From: Akebia trifoliata | Lineage: Eukaryota; Streptophyta; Magnoliopsida; Ranunculales; Lardizabalaceae | Length of the DNA: 64,000 nt | Direction of reading: 5' to 3' | Assembly: GCA_017979445.1 (NCBI GenBank) | Contig: CM030717.1 | Location: 19,517,288-19,581,287 of the forward strand | Shown here: in pieces, positions 36,408 to 48,944 of the stretch | Numbering within the stretch: the first letter of the stretch is position 1 | Layout: each line of letters opens with the position of its first letter | The notes under the pieces: model-generated | Databases searched by the model: none | What the model was told of the DNA's origin: nothing | Seen by the model: the letters and a program-made list of their open reading frames with translations, nothing else | Made by a program: the position numbers and the translations under genes

Positions 36408-38339
36408 TGAAAGTGCCTTTGATCGGTGGGGTGCGCGGATCTACTTTTGACCTTTGAGATTTGTGAGTCGCCACTTAATTATTATGATCTAGGAACCGAA
36501 TATCGACTCTAAATGGATAAAATCAACTAATCTACTTAAAAAATAACTGAGTTCGGAGATCACATTACGGGATTGGAAGGTATTAGGCACCAACCCCTCC
36601 CGGCAAACGCTGGTCTCTACTTATTCCCAAATAGAGCTACATTGCAAAAAAGACCTAATCAATAAAAAAAAATTTAAATCTTTACCTTTACGAAGACAAC
36701 GGTCTTCTTCCCTCAGATCTGATAGAATAGTTCTTCGTACAGCATTCCTTGCTTTGTTCTGTCACCGGATTCGTTTGGGATCTCCAAAATAAAGTATCTC
36801 CTTCCGAATTTTTCTAATTTTTTATGAATTTCTAGGGAGTTTTGGAAGGGTTTCTAGGTGTTTTCTGAGCTAAAGTTGAGGTATGGATGTTAGGTAAGGA
36901 GTTGTGCTTCAAAATTAGGGTTTATGGGAGGCTAGGGAAGCTTTTTGACCTACTTTTCTTAGGATTTATTTTTAGATACGAAAATAGGTTGTAAGGACCC
37001 CTATTTATAGATTTTTTTAAGAGATTATTTTGATAGAGTTAGTGTTTAATTATAATTCTTTTAGAAAGAGTTATTGTTTAATTATAATTATTTTAGGTAG
37101 AGATATATTTTAATTAAAATTATTTTAAATAGAGTTATTATTTAATTATGATTGTTTTAAACAGAGTTATTATTTAATTAGAATTCTATTAAGGTTTTGA
37201 CTTTTAGTCTCACTTGATTGACTTTAAGATTTTGACTTTAGTCTTACTTGATTGACTTTAATATCTTGACTTTAGTCTTACTTGATTGACTTTAATTTCT
37301 TGACTTTAGTCTTACTTGATTGACTTTAAGATTTTGACTTTAGTTTTACTGGATTGACTTTAATTTTAATTAGGATTTCACTTTATATTAATTAATGTTT
37401 TAATTATTAATTTCAGAATTTTTAATTATTAAAATTATAAAATTATCGTTTTACCTTCGGAGATGACTTTTTTGCGTTTTAAGTCGATTTTTTATGTTCT
37501 AGGATGTTTTGGAATCCATTTTTTACTAGGAATTCAATGGGAATATTGATTTGTGTCATGTATGAAATTTTTTGAGTGAAATGGTCGTGAACTTTATGAG
37601 GGGCATTTTCGTAATTTTATCAAATTTTGTGAAAATTGGCCAAATGATTTATTTGATTTCGATTTGTTGTTTTATGTGTTTGAAAGTTTTTTCCTAAGCA
37701 TAATGTAGACTCTAGGGATGTTTTGAGGTTAGGGGTATTTTGGTAATTTACTCATTTTTTAGTGTTTTTTATTGTAAAATTTATTTTTGTCTACAAAATG
37801 ATGATTTGTATGTTTTGGGGGTTATATTTTCTTAACGTAGCGTGGTTTCTACAATTTTGTTAGTTTGAGATACCTTATCCGGATTTCTGAAACATATCTG
37901 GTAACAAAATAAAGCATTGGAATAAACATTCATCATTGGGAACCGTTGCGATCGGGTTGACGAGTTGATTAACCAGGCGAATGCAAAAATGGGGTGTTTA
38001 CAGATGCCACTCTTTGGCAGAGGGTTGAAGTAGACTAGATAGTAAATTTATTTTGGTAGATAGTGCGATATCTGAATGCCAAAGCTAGTGACAGTTCATT
38101 TTGCAGCCTGATTTAGCAATTCGTCGGGACGTTCAGATCCTTGAAGATAAAACTCTCCCCGAACAAAAAGGTTGTCAGATCCTTGAGCGTGAACTCTCAC
38201 TGACAGTGTCAGATCCTTGAATTTTAGAAAATTCTCCTTGACTAATGAAACAAATGTGCAAGTACATGTACTTGAAATCTGAGATAAATCTTAGATGGGC
38301 TGAGCAAAAACTGAACATAATCTTGAGTAAAAACTGAGA

Positions 38340-38650
38340 AATATATGAGCATAAACTTTGCATAACTGAGCATAATTCCAAGAAGGTCACTGAGCATAAT
38401 TCCGAGAAAATCCTCGGCGGTAACTGAGCATAATTCTGAGAAACCCTCGGCGGTATCTGAGCATAATTCCGAGAAAATCCTTGGCGGTAATTGAGCATAA
38501 TTCCGAGAAATCCTCGGCGGTATCTGAGCATAATTCCGAGAAAACCCTCGGCGGTATCTGAGCATAATTCCAAGAAAACCCTCGACGGTAACTGAGCATA
38601 ATTTCGAAAAGCCCTCAACCGTATCTGAGCATAATTCCGACCCTCGGTGG
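38340..38650 (-). repeat. 33/34-bp tandem array (about 9 units) in F 3' UTR
   Basis: Units of the form GAGCATAATTCCGAGAAA plus CCCTCGGCGGTATCT. TAACTGAG and TATCTGAG forms tend to alternate, giving a ~67-bp higher-order unit. Each unit has the short dyad CCGAG/CTCGG. The long minus-strand frames over it are repeat artefacts (RNYAQ... residues), not a protein. Confidence 0.9.
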
Positions 38651-40108
38651 TATCTGGCTGAGTAAAACTGATAATAAAGGAATGAATCTGGGAAATAACG
38701 ATTGAAAATGAATCTGGAAAAACGTGATTGAATCTGGGAATGAATAGATCTGGGAAAGAATGAATGCCTTATTTCCTATTTTAGGTGAAACGGTTATGAG
38801 TTAATCTCTGGGCACAACCAAATGTGAGATCCGAAGTGCTTTTGTTTGAACCTCAAGGTTTTATCCAAAAGTTTTATGAATTTAAAACTTGAGTTTTTAT
38901 TTCTTTTGAACTTCAAGGGTTTCCGAAAAATTATTATCAAGAGGGTAACCTTAAGTTTGGGATTCTTTTTATCTTTTAGGATTAGGATTAACATTGCTCA
39001 ATCTTAAAAATAAAATACTCCTAGTTTGAAAGGAAACATGGCATTAGAGATAATTGAACACATTATGTAAAAATTAAAAAAAAATGCCCCTAGTATAAGC
39101 GGGAAAAACTACATATTAAAGAAGAAAGAAAATGCCCATTGTATGAAGGTTTGAAATATTTGATTACCACAAGTGCAATAAAGATCCAACTTTTAATTTT
39201 GATTAATTTTATTGAAGGTTTTGAGTCAGGCTCTAGAAAATAAAATATTTCCTTTTGAGACTCATCATAGAATTTACCATTCTCTCCCTTGGTTTATTTG
39301 GGGAAGTAAAAATTTTCAGATTGATCGTAGACAAGATACTTTTGGTTTCTGAGTCTGTGCCTGGTTTAAGCTAAGTATTGAACTTGATTATTCGGACTTC
39401 TGATGTTTCAGCTCGGACCGCTCTTAGCTTTTTAATCCCCCAGAGATTTTTTTCTGTTTTTCTTTGTTGCTCTAACTTTTGCCTAGATTGCCCTTTCAGA
39501 TTTTCAAACTAGCGAGTTTTTCTTTTTTTTCTTTGCTCTGATTGTTGCCAAGACCGTCCTTTTGGATTTTCAACCTTGTGAGCTTGCCTTAATTTTTGTA
39601 TAAGTCGTTCTCTTCGGGTTTTCAACTTAGCAAGCTTTATCAATTTTTTTCTTTTTCTTCCCTTTTGAACTTCTAAAGTTATCGTCTGATCATGCTTTGC
39701 TATCTTCTTTGACTTTTTCGCATAATACTTAGGAGGACTTTTATGGGTAGGCTTAGGACTGGACATAAAAAGAAAGGAATTTTGAGGCTCAAAAACCCAA
39801 ATGCCCCTTGTGTGGCATTTCCTTTTAAATTATTTTCTTTTTTCCTTTAATTTTATTCCCCATTTTGGACGATATTACTTTTTTTTTCTATTTTTTTATT
39901 TTGATGTGGTCGGGCCTGAAGTAACTTCTCAGGTTGCCTACGTACCCCACAATTTTGGGATCAGACCAAGACGTAGTTCAAATTCTTCCCTTCCCTAGGT
40001 TAGGTGATCGGACTGACAAATAAAAAGGCATAAATTTTTTTTTTGAAAAGGCTGCAAAGGGGTTGAGAAATGATACATTGGACTGGATAATAAGAGAATT
40101 GATTCGGC
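38651..40108 (-). other. F 3' module between array and E insertion
   Basis: Homologous to C 21353-22690. It includes the loose GCCTAGATTGCCCTTT repeats (39470-39640) and the dyad CCTGAAGTAACTTCTCAGG (39915-39933). No open coding domain. Confidence 0.6.
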
Positions 40109-41644
40109 TGAAAGTGCCCTCGATCCGTGGGGTGCGCGGATCCGCTTTTGATTTTTGAGTTTGGGAGTCGCCACCTAGTTACTACGGTCTAGGAACCGAA
40201 CTTGACTCTAAACGGATAGAAAACAACTAATCTACTAAAAAAATTAAGTCCGGGGATCACATTATGGGGTTGGAAAGTGTTAGGCACCAACCCCGCCCGG
40301 CAAATGCCGATCTCTACTTATTGCCAAATAGAATTACATTGTTAAAAAGACCTAATAAATAAATAAAAAATCAAACCTTTACCTTTACGAAGACAACGGT
40401 CTTGTTCCCTCAGATCTGGTAGAATAGTTCTTCGTTCAGCACTCCTCGCTTTCGTTCTGTCACCGGATTCATTTCGGATCTCCAAAGAAAAGTATCTCCT
40501 TATGAGTTTTTCTAAATTTTTTTATGGATCTCTGGGTGTTTTGGAAGGTTTTTCGATATTTTTTGAGCTAAAGTTGGGGTATGGATGTTAGGTAAGGAGT
40601 TAAGACTTCAAAATTAAGGTTTATGGGAGGCTAGGGAAGTTTTTTGACTTACTTTTTATAGGGTTTATTTTTTCATACGAAAATAGGTTGTGAGGATCCC
40701 TATTTATAGATTTTTTAAGTGTTTATTCAGATAGAATTAGTGTTTAATTATAATTCTTTTAGAGAGAGTTATTGTTCAATTATAATTCTTTTAGGTAGAG
40801 TTATATTTTAATTATAATTGTTTTAAATAGAATTATTATTTAATTAGGATTATTTTAAATAGAGTTATTATTTAATTAGAATTGTATTAGGGTTTTTACT
40901 TTTAGTCTCACTTGATTGAATTTAAGATTTTGACATTAGTCTTACTTGATTGACTTTGGTTTACTTGATTGACCTTAAGATCTTGACTTTAGTCTTACTT
41001 GATTGAATTTAATTTTAATTAGGATTTCAATATATAGTAATTAATGTTTTAATTATTAATTTCAGAATTTTTAATTATTAAAATTATAAAATTACCGTTT
41101 TGCCATCGGAGATGACTTTTTGAGTTTTAAGTCGATTTTTTATGTTCTAGGATGTTTTGGAATCGATTTTTTGTTAGGAATTCAATGGGAATATTGGTTT
41201 GTGTCATTTATGAAATTTTTTGTGTGAAATGATCGTGAACTTTATGAGGGGCATTTTTGTAATTTTATCAAATTTTGTGAAAATTGGCGAAATGATTTAT
41301 TTGATTTCGATTTGTTGTTTTATGTGTTTGAAAGGGTTTTCCTAAGTATAATGCAGGCTCTAGGGATGTTTTGAGGTTAGGGGTATTTTGATAATTTGAT
41401 CATTTTTTAGTGATTTTTATCATAAAGTTTGTTTTTGTCTGCAAAATGATGATCGTTTTTAGGGTTATATTTTCCTAACGTAGCGTGGTTTCTAGAATTT
41501 TGTTAGTTTGAGATACCTCATCCGGATTTTGAAACATATATGGTAACAAAATAAAGCATTGGAATAAACATCTATCATTGGGAACCGTTGCGATTGGGTT
41601 GACGAGTTGATTAATCAGGCGAATGCAAAAATGGGGTATTTACG
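40109..41644 (-). repeat. 3' LTR of element E
   Basis: On the plus strand TGAAAGTGCCC to GGTATTTACG (final A changed to G), 1,536 bp. TATA-type box on the minus strand at 40700-40708. U5 hairpin GGGGTTGG/CCAACCCC at 40266-40294. Confidence 0.88.
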
Positions 41645-41937
41645 GATGGCACTTTTTGGCAGAGGGTTGAAGCAAACTAGATAGCAAATCTATTTTGGTA
41701 GATAGTACGATATCTGAATGCCAAAGCTAGTGATAGTTCATTTTGCAGCCTGATTTAGCAATTCGTCGGGGTGTTCGAATCCTTGAGGGTAAAACTCTCC
41801 CCGAACTAAAACATGTCAGGTCCTTGAGCATGAGCTCTTACTGACGGCGTCAGATCCTTGAATTTTAAAGAATTCTCCCTTACTAAAAAGTGCAAGTGTG
41901 AGTGTATGTACTATGCGAAACTGAGTAAAAATTGAGA

Positions 41938-42620
41938 AAAAGCTGAGCATAATTTGAGTAAACATCTGAGCATAATCTGAGAATAATTCCGAGAAAACCC
42001 TCGGCGGTAATTGAATATAATTCCTAGAAACCCTCGGTGGAATCTGAGCATAATTCCTAGAAACCCTCGACGGTAACTCATCATAATTCCGAGAAACCCT
42101 CGGCAGTATCTGAGCATAATTTCGAGAAACCCTCGGCAGTAATTGAGCATAATTCCGAGAAAACCTTCGGCGGTAACTGAGCATAATTCCGAGAAACCCT
42201 CAGCGGTATCTGAGCATAATTCTGAGAAAACCCTCGGTGGTAACTGAGTATAATTCCGAGAAACCCTCGGCGGTATCTGAGCATAATTCTGAGAAAACCC
42301 TCGGCGGTTACTGAGCATAATTTCGAGAAAATCCTCGGCGGTATCTGAGCATAATTCCGAGAAATCCTCGGCGGTATCTGAGCATATTTTCGAGAAAACC
42401 CTCGACGGTAACTGAGCAAAATCCAAGTTAACCCTTGGCGGAAACTGAGCAAAATCCAAGTTAACCCTTGGTGGCATCTGAGCAAAATCCCGTAAAATCT
42501 AAGATAACCCTTGGCGACAACTGAGCAAAATCCAAGTTAACCCTTGACGGTATCTAAGCAAAATCCAAGATAACCCTTAGCGACAACTGAGCAAAATCCA
42601 AGTTAACCCTTGGCGGCATT
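41938..42620 (-). repeat. 33/34-bp tandem array (about 20 units, two subtypes) in E 3' UTR
   Basis: About 14 units carry CCGAG...CTCGG as in F (to about 42415). Then 6-7 units carry AAAATCCAAGTTAACCCTTG and the stem CCAAG/CTTGG instead. TAACTGAG and TATCTGAG forms alternate in the first part. The 122-188-codon minus-strand frames over it are artefacts of the repeats. Confidence 0.92.
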
Positions 42621-44099
42621 TGACTGAGTAAAATTGACTGAGGAATGAATGAATCTTGGGAAACATTGAATGAATCTGGAGAAAAATGATTAAAATGAAT
42701 TTGGATGAGATTGAAAACGAATTTGGAGAATAACTATTGAATCAGGGAACGAATGAACAAATCTGGAAGATAATGAATATGGAAGAGAATGATCGAATCT
42801 AGGAATGAATGGATCTTGAAAAATGATTAATGAATCTGGGAACGAAAGAATGCCTTATCTCCTGCTCTAGGTAAATGAGTTATTCTTTGGGCAGAAAACC
42901 AAAATATGAGATCAGGAATGCTTTTGTTTGAACCTCAAGTTTTTTTTTTCAAAAATTTTATGAATTTAAAACTTGAGTTTTTATTTCTTTTGAACCTCAA
43001 GGTTTTTCAAAAAATTGTTATCAAGAGTGTAACCATAAGTTTGGGATTCCTTTTATCTTTTAGGATTAACATTGCTCAAAAAATAAAATGGCCCTAGTTT
43101 GACAAGAAACATGGTATTGAAGATAATTGAACACATCATGCAAAAAATAAAAAAAATGCCCTTAGTATAAGGGGGAAACTATAAATTAGAGGAAAAAGAA
43201 AATGCCCCTTGTATGAAGGTTTGAAATATTTGATTACCACAAGCGCAATAAAGATCCAACTTTTAATTTTGATTAATTTTATTGAAGATTTTGAGTCAGG
43301 CTCAAGAGAACAAAATATTTCCTTTTGAGACTCGTCATAGAATTCACCCTTCTCTCCCTTGGTTCACTTGGGGAACTAAAAATTTTCAGATTGATCGTAG
43401 ACAAGATACTTGTAGCTTCTGAGTCTGTGCCTGATTTAAGCTAAGTATTGAACTTGATGTTTCAGCTCGGACCGCTCTTAGCTTTTTAACTCCCCGGAGA
43501 TTTTTTTTCTGTTTTTCTTTGTTACTCTGACTTTTGCCTAGATTTCCTTTCAGGTTTTAAAACTAGCGAGCATGCTCTAGCTTTTGCCTAGATCGCCTTT
43601 TCAGGTTTTCAAACTTGCGAACTTTTTTCTTTTTTTCTTTGTTCTGATTGTTGCCAAAACCGTCCTTTCGGGTTTTCCACCTTGCGAACTTGCTTTAATT
43701 TTTGCCTAAGTCGCCATTTTCGGATTTTCAACCTAGCAGACTTTTTTTCTTTTCTTCCTGTCAAAACTTTTGGAATTGCTGTTTGATCATACTTTGCTAT
43801 CTTCCTTGACTTTTCACACAGTACTTAGGAGGACTTTTATGGGTAAGCTTAGGATTGGGTATAAAAAGAGAGGGATTTTGAGGCTCAAAAACCTGAATGC
43901 CCCTTGTATGGTATTTCTTTTATTTTTCTTTGAATTTTCTTCCCCATTTTGAAAATATTTCTTTTTTCTTCTGAATTTTTTTTTGTGTGGGGAAATATAT
44001 ATATTTTTATTTTGATGTGGTCAGGCCTGAAGTAACTTCTCAGGTTGCCTACGTACGCCAGGATTTTGGGATCAGACCAAAACGTAGTTAGAATTTTCC
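42621..44099 (-). other. E 3' module
   Basis: AATGAATCTGGGAA-type short repeats at 42640-42850, then sequence matching F 38760-40000 and C 21353-22570, including the dyad CCTGAAGTAACTTCTCAGG at 44026-44044. Non-coding. Confidence 0.55.
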
Positions 44100-44955
44100 C
44101 TACCCTAGGTTGGGTGACCAGGCTGAAAAAGAAAAAGGCAATATTTTTTTTGAAAAGACTGCAAAGGGCTGAGAAAGGAGATATTGAACTGGGTAGTAGG
44201 AAAATTGATTCGGCCAAAGATGGTCTCCTTAAATGTAGTATCGCTTGATCTGGTCAAGGTTGGTTGGTTCTGGTAGTTCACTTCTATCATGATCTTGAAG
44301 TCTGATGGTTAAATCCAAGAATATTTCTTCATGAATAAATCTCTCTAATTGGGTTCAGACTTCCTCCTATAGTCAAAGAGGAGTGCTCAATTTTCTTTGA
44401 AGTCTGATGGTTAAATTCTTGACTTGTAAGTGGTGAACTTTGACTTTCTTGTAAGTGACTCTTCTTTGATAAATTTACATGTGCTACAGAACTTCTAGGT
44501 TGTTTTTCTTCGATCGAATTTAATTCTTCATACCGTTGACGAACCCAATCTGTTTATGACAACTGACTTTCCAATAAGACCCTGAGAGATGGAATTTAAT
44601 TTCAACTGGCAAGACTGCTTCTATGCCATACACTAAGGTGTAGGGAGTAACTCCAGTAGAGGATCGAATTGACGTTCGATATGCCCATCGTGCAAATGGT
44701 AATTTTTCTGACCAATTTCAATGTGATTGACACTTTTTCCTGATGATTGTCTTTAAATTCTTATTAGCCGCTTCAACCACTCAATTAATCTGAAAACTGT
44801 AGGGAGATGATGCCAGATCTTGAACTTGGAACACAAAGTAATCCTTGACTTTGAAGTGTGACCCGTTATCAGATATTAATCCCAAAGGTACTCTGTATTG
44901 ACTTATGATAACTGAAGTGAGGACAACATTGAAACGTTTTGTAACATCTTCTTTG
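44100..44955 (-). pseudogene. Degenerate integrase of element E
   Basis: The minus-strand text follows the F integrase: C-terminal part at about 44100-44520, core part with the region of the second Asp and the Glu at about 44560-44890. Stops and frame changes throughout. Upstream it switches to RT N-terminal sequence at the same point as in C. Confidence 0.7.
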
Positions 44956-44959
44956 ATCT

Positions 44960-45215
44960 CGTTGGTGTTTTCATTTTATCGAGCGAGTATCTATTCCATG
45001 TCGGACAACACCCAAGCTTGCACCTAACATATCCTCATCAGACCACGTGAACAAGTGTTTTGAAATTTCTGAGTAAATTCATTATCCCTTCGTGTTCCTT
45101 TAGGGATATGATGGTTTCTACTTGAATCTCTTTAAGAATTATTTTATGTTCCGAGGTCAATAACCTTTGCTTTCTTGATTAAAAGTTGAGCCCAACCCTT
45201 ATCTTTTTGCTCAAG
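44960..45215 (-). pseudogene. RT N-terminal fragment of element E
   Basis: Reads, with a frame change, as the counterpart of the C fragment at 23560-23800 (DEDMLGASLGV-type stretch). Ends at the same junction with integrase. Confidence 0.6.
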
Positions 45216-45479
45216 AAAGAAATTTATCCTTGAAGTCAGATTAGTAGTTAATTCGTTAATGCGTTGGAGGTATTCAAAATTTTTCTTTATCCGATCAATT
45301 TTAGATGGGGCGACAGGCACCTTTATAAACTCGATAAACTAACTCTACTTAACAGGAAAAGAGTAGACTCAATCTAAAGAAGACATGACCTTGCTGAAAA
45401 AAAGGACTCGAGCTAACCTAAATGACTCATGAAAACTCAAGACAAGTACCCACACGAGTTTGATTAGGACTGAGGACTG

Positions 45480-45730
45480 AGATATTACTTACAACCGGTA
45501 GGATTGAAGCACTATGATCTTTAGGAAACAACTAGGCGATGTTGAGAAATCCTGAGGTCATTTCTAACTGTTGACTTGATATTGACGTTTATTCTAACTG
45601 ACCGGACTTACAACCCTAACTAGACGATGGACGATTGAGCTTAGGTACAATGATAACCCTTAAACCTCATTGAAGGTGAATTTAACCAGTTTCAGTATTA
45701 CCCCTTTGATAACATTTTAAATGAATCTTG
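45480..45730 (-). pseudogene. Fragment of the gag start of element E
   Basis: Minus-strand match to D 60840-61050, containing GTTATCAAAGGGGTAATACT. It breaks off soon after the gag start, like the C copy. Confidence 0.6.
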
Positions 45731-46119
45731 AGATTTTTATTGAATTATGTGCACCAACCCATTAAACAATTCATTCATGCAATTATTATTTCAAAAGGAA
45801 AATAATTTTATTGCAATTTGAAAAATTATTGACAAATAATGTTTTCATTGAATAAAACTTTCACAAATCTGATTATTTTTTGCAAGTCATTTTCTTTTTA
45901 GAAAAATACATTTTAGTAATTTTTCAAAGTCCATGCAAAAAAGAAAATTTTCAAGGTTCATGCAAAAATATATCTTTGTAAATCATTTTTCCTTCCTTCT
46001 CTTTTATTTTGGAAAACATTTTTTTTTGGAAAACACTTTTCTTTTGGAAAATATTTTTCTTATTTTAAAATGGGTTGAAACCCGAACTTAGAAAATAATT
46101 TGATTTCTATTTTGATTTA

Positions 46120-47080
46120 AATGGATTCTTTATTGGGTTGGTGCACCCATTTTAATTTCTAAAACAAAATTTTTGATCCTTGAGGACAACCATACATTCT
46201 GATCTCATACATACATTTTGATCTCATCATTCATCATTCATTCATTATAAACAACCCGGGAACACCCACGATAAATTCGAGTCGTGACCTATAAGGGAGG
46301 TTTCTAGACTCTAAGCTTACTACATGCAATGTAATTTTATCTGGCCACCCTTGCCCTAGTACACCTATATACCTCTCGAGCATACTTAATCTGACGGTAC
46401 GTGGTGACTTGGTTTGATATACCGTATAGGTGATAATTTAAAACTCCAACTCACTTCTCTGAAGTAAAAAACAACCAGTTTGATCCCCAGTTGAGAGGTG
46501 GCGCACGATGCTGAGCAAGGGCCCACTTAAATACCTCTCGTCTAGAATATACGTAGTCTATCCCCCTCGTACAGTAGGGTACAGCGGGGCAGGATCTTCC
46601 TTAGGCACTGATTTTGACCAAGAAGTGCAATTGGTGAAATTGGATTATCTTTGATATACCGTATAGGTACGAGTCTAAGGTTGTAGCTTTCATAAATGGT
46701 TTAGCATCCCACAAAGGGACCGACCACGTATTAGTACTACATTGGCAAACGGGACATGTGACTGTGTGGCTTACAATAGGTCAAACGGGCTCAAGTCGCT
46801 CCAGCCTGGGTGGATCGATATACCTTTCAGAGTCAGCTGATCAGACGGTATTGATGCCCCAGTTTGATATATCTTGAGGTACGTGACTGGAGTTGTGATT
46901 TTCATGAATGGCGTCGCATCTCCGAAGAGACCGGGTCACGCACTAGTGCCACGTTGGCTATATTGGACGTGCAAGTGTGCAAAATAGTAAACGTGCATGT
47001 GGTGTGTGCAAAATAGGGTGGGGTGTGCCCGAGGCCTTTTTCCAAACAAATAGGCCCATGGACCTGATCATATCATCATA
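46120..47080 (-). promoter_or_regulatory. Conserved leader block of element E
   Basis: Matches C 24730-25720 and D 58360-59360. The palindrome GCACTAGTGC is intact at 46940-46949. The other one reads GTATTAGTAC (46729-46738). Non-coding. Confidence 0.65.
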
Positions 47081-47357
47081 CATTGGATTTCACATATAAC
47101 CAAAAGAAATACCAATCCAATAACATTATTAAAATCACCAAGAAACACATCAATTATATATCTAATCAAGATCAATGGCAAACCAATTAACGAGCATGGC
47201 ATAGACTAATTGATCAAACCCAAAGATTGCAATAGCCATAATTTTTTATAATTTTTAAAGTCCAATTGAGGGTTATTTTGGGTGGCTAAAAATAATTTGA
47301 GATTTTAATAAATATTGAATCGAGGATATGATGATAATCGTTAACACAAGCGGTGTT

Positions 47358-48116
47358 ATGAATTTTTTTTTTAATTAATTTTTTTTTAAAAACGTTTCTT
47401 TTTTTAAACTCTTTTTTTTTTTTTTTTTTTACTTGCTTTTTCTTTTTAACATTTTTTTTTTAAATTTATTTATTTTTTAAACGTTTTTTTTAACTTTTTA
47501 TTTATTTATTTATTTTTTAAAAGTTTTTTTTTAAAGTTATTTATTTATTTTTATTTTTTTAAACATTTTTTATTTATTTATTTTTATTAACGTTTTTTAA
47601 TTTTTTTTAATTTTTTTAAACATTTTTTATGATTATTTTTTTAAACGATTTTTTTAAAAATGTTTTTTATTTTATTTATTTTTTTTAAAACAATTTAAAA
47701 AAAAAAATTTACGCTTTTTTTTTAATGTTTTTATTTTTTTTAAACGTTTTTTTTTATTATTACTTCTTTTGAAACGTTTTTATTTATTTATTTATTTTTA
47801 AGGTTTAAAAAAATTTTTTTTTTAAGTTTTTTATTTTATTATTATTTTTTAACATTATTTATTTATTATTAACTTTTTTTTAATCTTTTTTACGTTTTTT
47901 TTAAACGTTTTTTATTTTATTTTTTAACGTTTTTTTAAAAAAAAATTTTAAATTTTTTTTTTTTTTATGTTTTTAATTTTCTTTTTCTTTTTTAACGATT
48001 TTTTTTAACGTTTTTTTTATAAATTTTTTAAAAACGTTTTTTATTTTTTTTAACGCTTTTTTATTCTATTTTTTTTAAACGGTTTTTTTATTTTTTTTTT
48101 AATTTTTTTAAACTTT

Positions 48117-48170
<54 letters not shown>

Positions 48171-48395
48171 CTTATATATATATATATTACACATTTTTTT
48201 TATGGTTTTTTTTTTTAAACTTTTTTTTAACGGTTTTTTTTTATAAAACTTTTTTTTTATAAATATTTTTTTAAATGTTTTTTATTTTTTATTTTATTTT
48301 TTATTTTTTACGTTATTTTTTTTTTTGTAACATTTTTTTTTGTTTTTTTTAACGTTTTTTTGTTTTTTTTTTTTTAACTTTCTCTTATCATTATG
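47358..48395. repeat. ~1-kb T-rich low-complexity tract with AACGTTTTTT motif and TA microsatellite
   Basis: Nearly pure T with recurring TTTAAACGTTTTTT and TTATTTATTT units, and a TA run at 48123-48187. It lies in the leader of E. Flanking leader sequence (48420-48580) matches C (28090-28260), where only a short T/A stretch is present, so the tract expanded in E. Confidence 0.9.
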
Positions 48396-48925
48396 AATAA
48401 CATTAAAAAAGTCAAAAAAATTTTTATTTCCTACCACATCACTTAACGTGCTAAAAAAAATTTATCCAAATTTAAAAAAAAATAAAAATAAAAATCCATA
48501 ACTCACATCTCAACCACCATCATTCTATCTTCCATTTATGTCAATTTGAATCTTTCATTATTTAGGGTCATTCTAAAATGACCTTAGATTAAATCATAAA
48601 AGTGTTATTCTAAAATGACATACCCAAAATCAACCCAAAAATATAAAATAAATCAAATAATGAGAATGGTTCAACAACCATTTTTTTCACACTATTTTCC
48701 TCTTGACATCCTGCATTATTTAGGGTCATTCCAAATGATCATAGATTAAATCATGAAAATGTGCCAAAACAAAGTGTTCGGAATCCAAACAAATGATCCA
48801 TAATTAACCCAAAAATAATGATAAAAAAAAAACAAAATAAATAAATGACTAAAAATCAAATTAAAAAAAAGGTCCTACTGGTAATGTATCTCACACTTGG
48901 GGTTTTTCAAGTCAGACCTCAATAA

Positions 48926-48943
48926 TCCCCAGTGGAGTCGCCA
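48926..48943 (-). promoter_or_regulatory. Primer binding site of element E
   Basis: The minus strand reads TGGCGACTCCACTGGGGA, identical to D, one base inside the 5' LTR. Confidence 0.88.
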
Positions 48944-48944
48944 C

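Larger units (their letters stand above)
36408..40108 (-). mobile_element. Element F, 3' portion (LTR, 3' UTR)
   Basis: 3' LTR at 36408-38002 (plus strand TGAAAGTGCC to GGTGTTTACA; minus-strand TATA box at 37001-37009; U3 repeat with about five units at 37190-37375). The conserved 3' block and a damaged polypurine tract (AAAGAGTGGCATC) follow, then the ~34-bp array (38340-38650) and the short-repeat module (39470-40000). The element is interrupted at 40108 by E and resumes at 50536. Left flank of the insertion in G is GCTGG. Confidence 0.85.

Noticed and set aside
38175..38618. Long minus-strand reading frames with repeated RNYAQ/LCS residues, here and at 41816-42485
   Set aside because: They are produced by the 33/34-bp tandem arrays, which happen to lack stops. 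The frames shift between units and no start, domain or conservation supports a protein.
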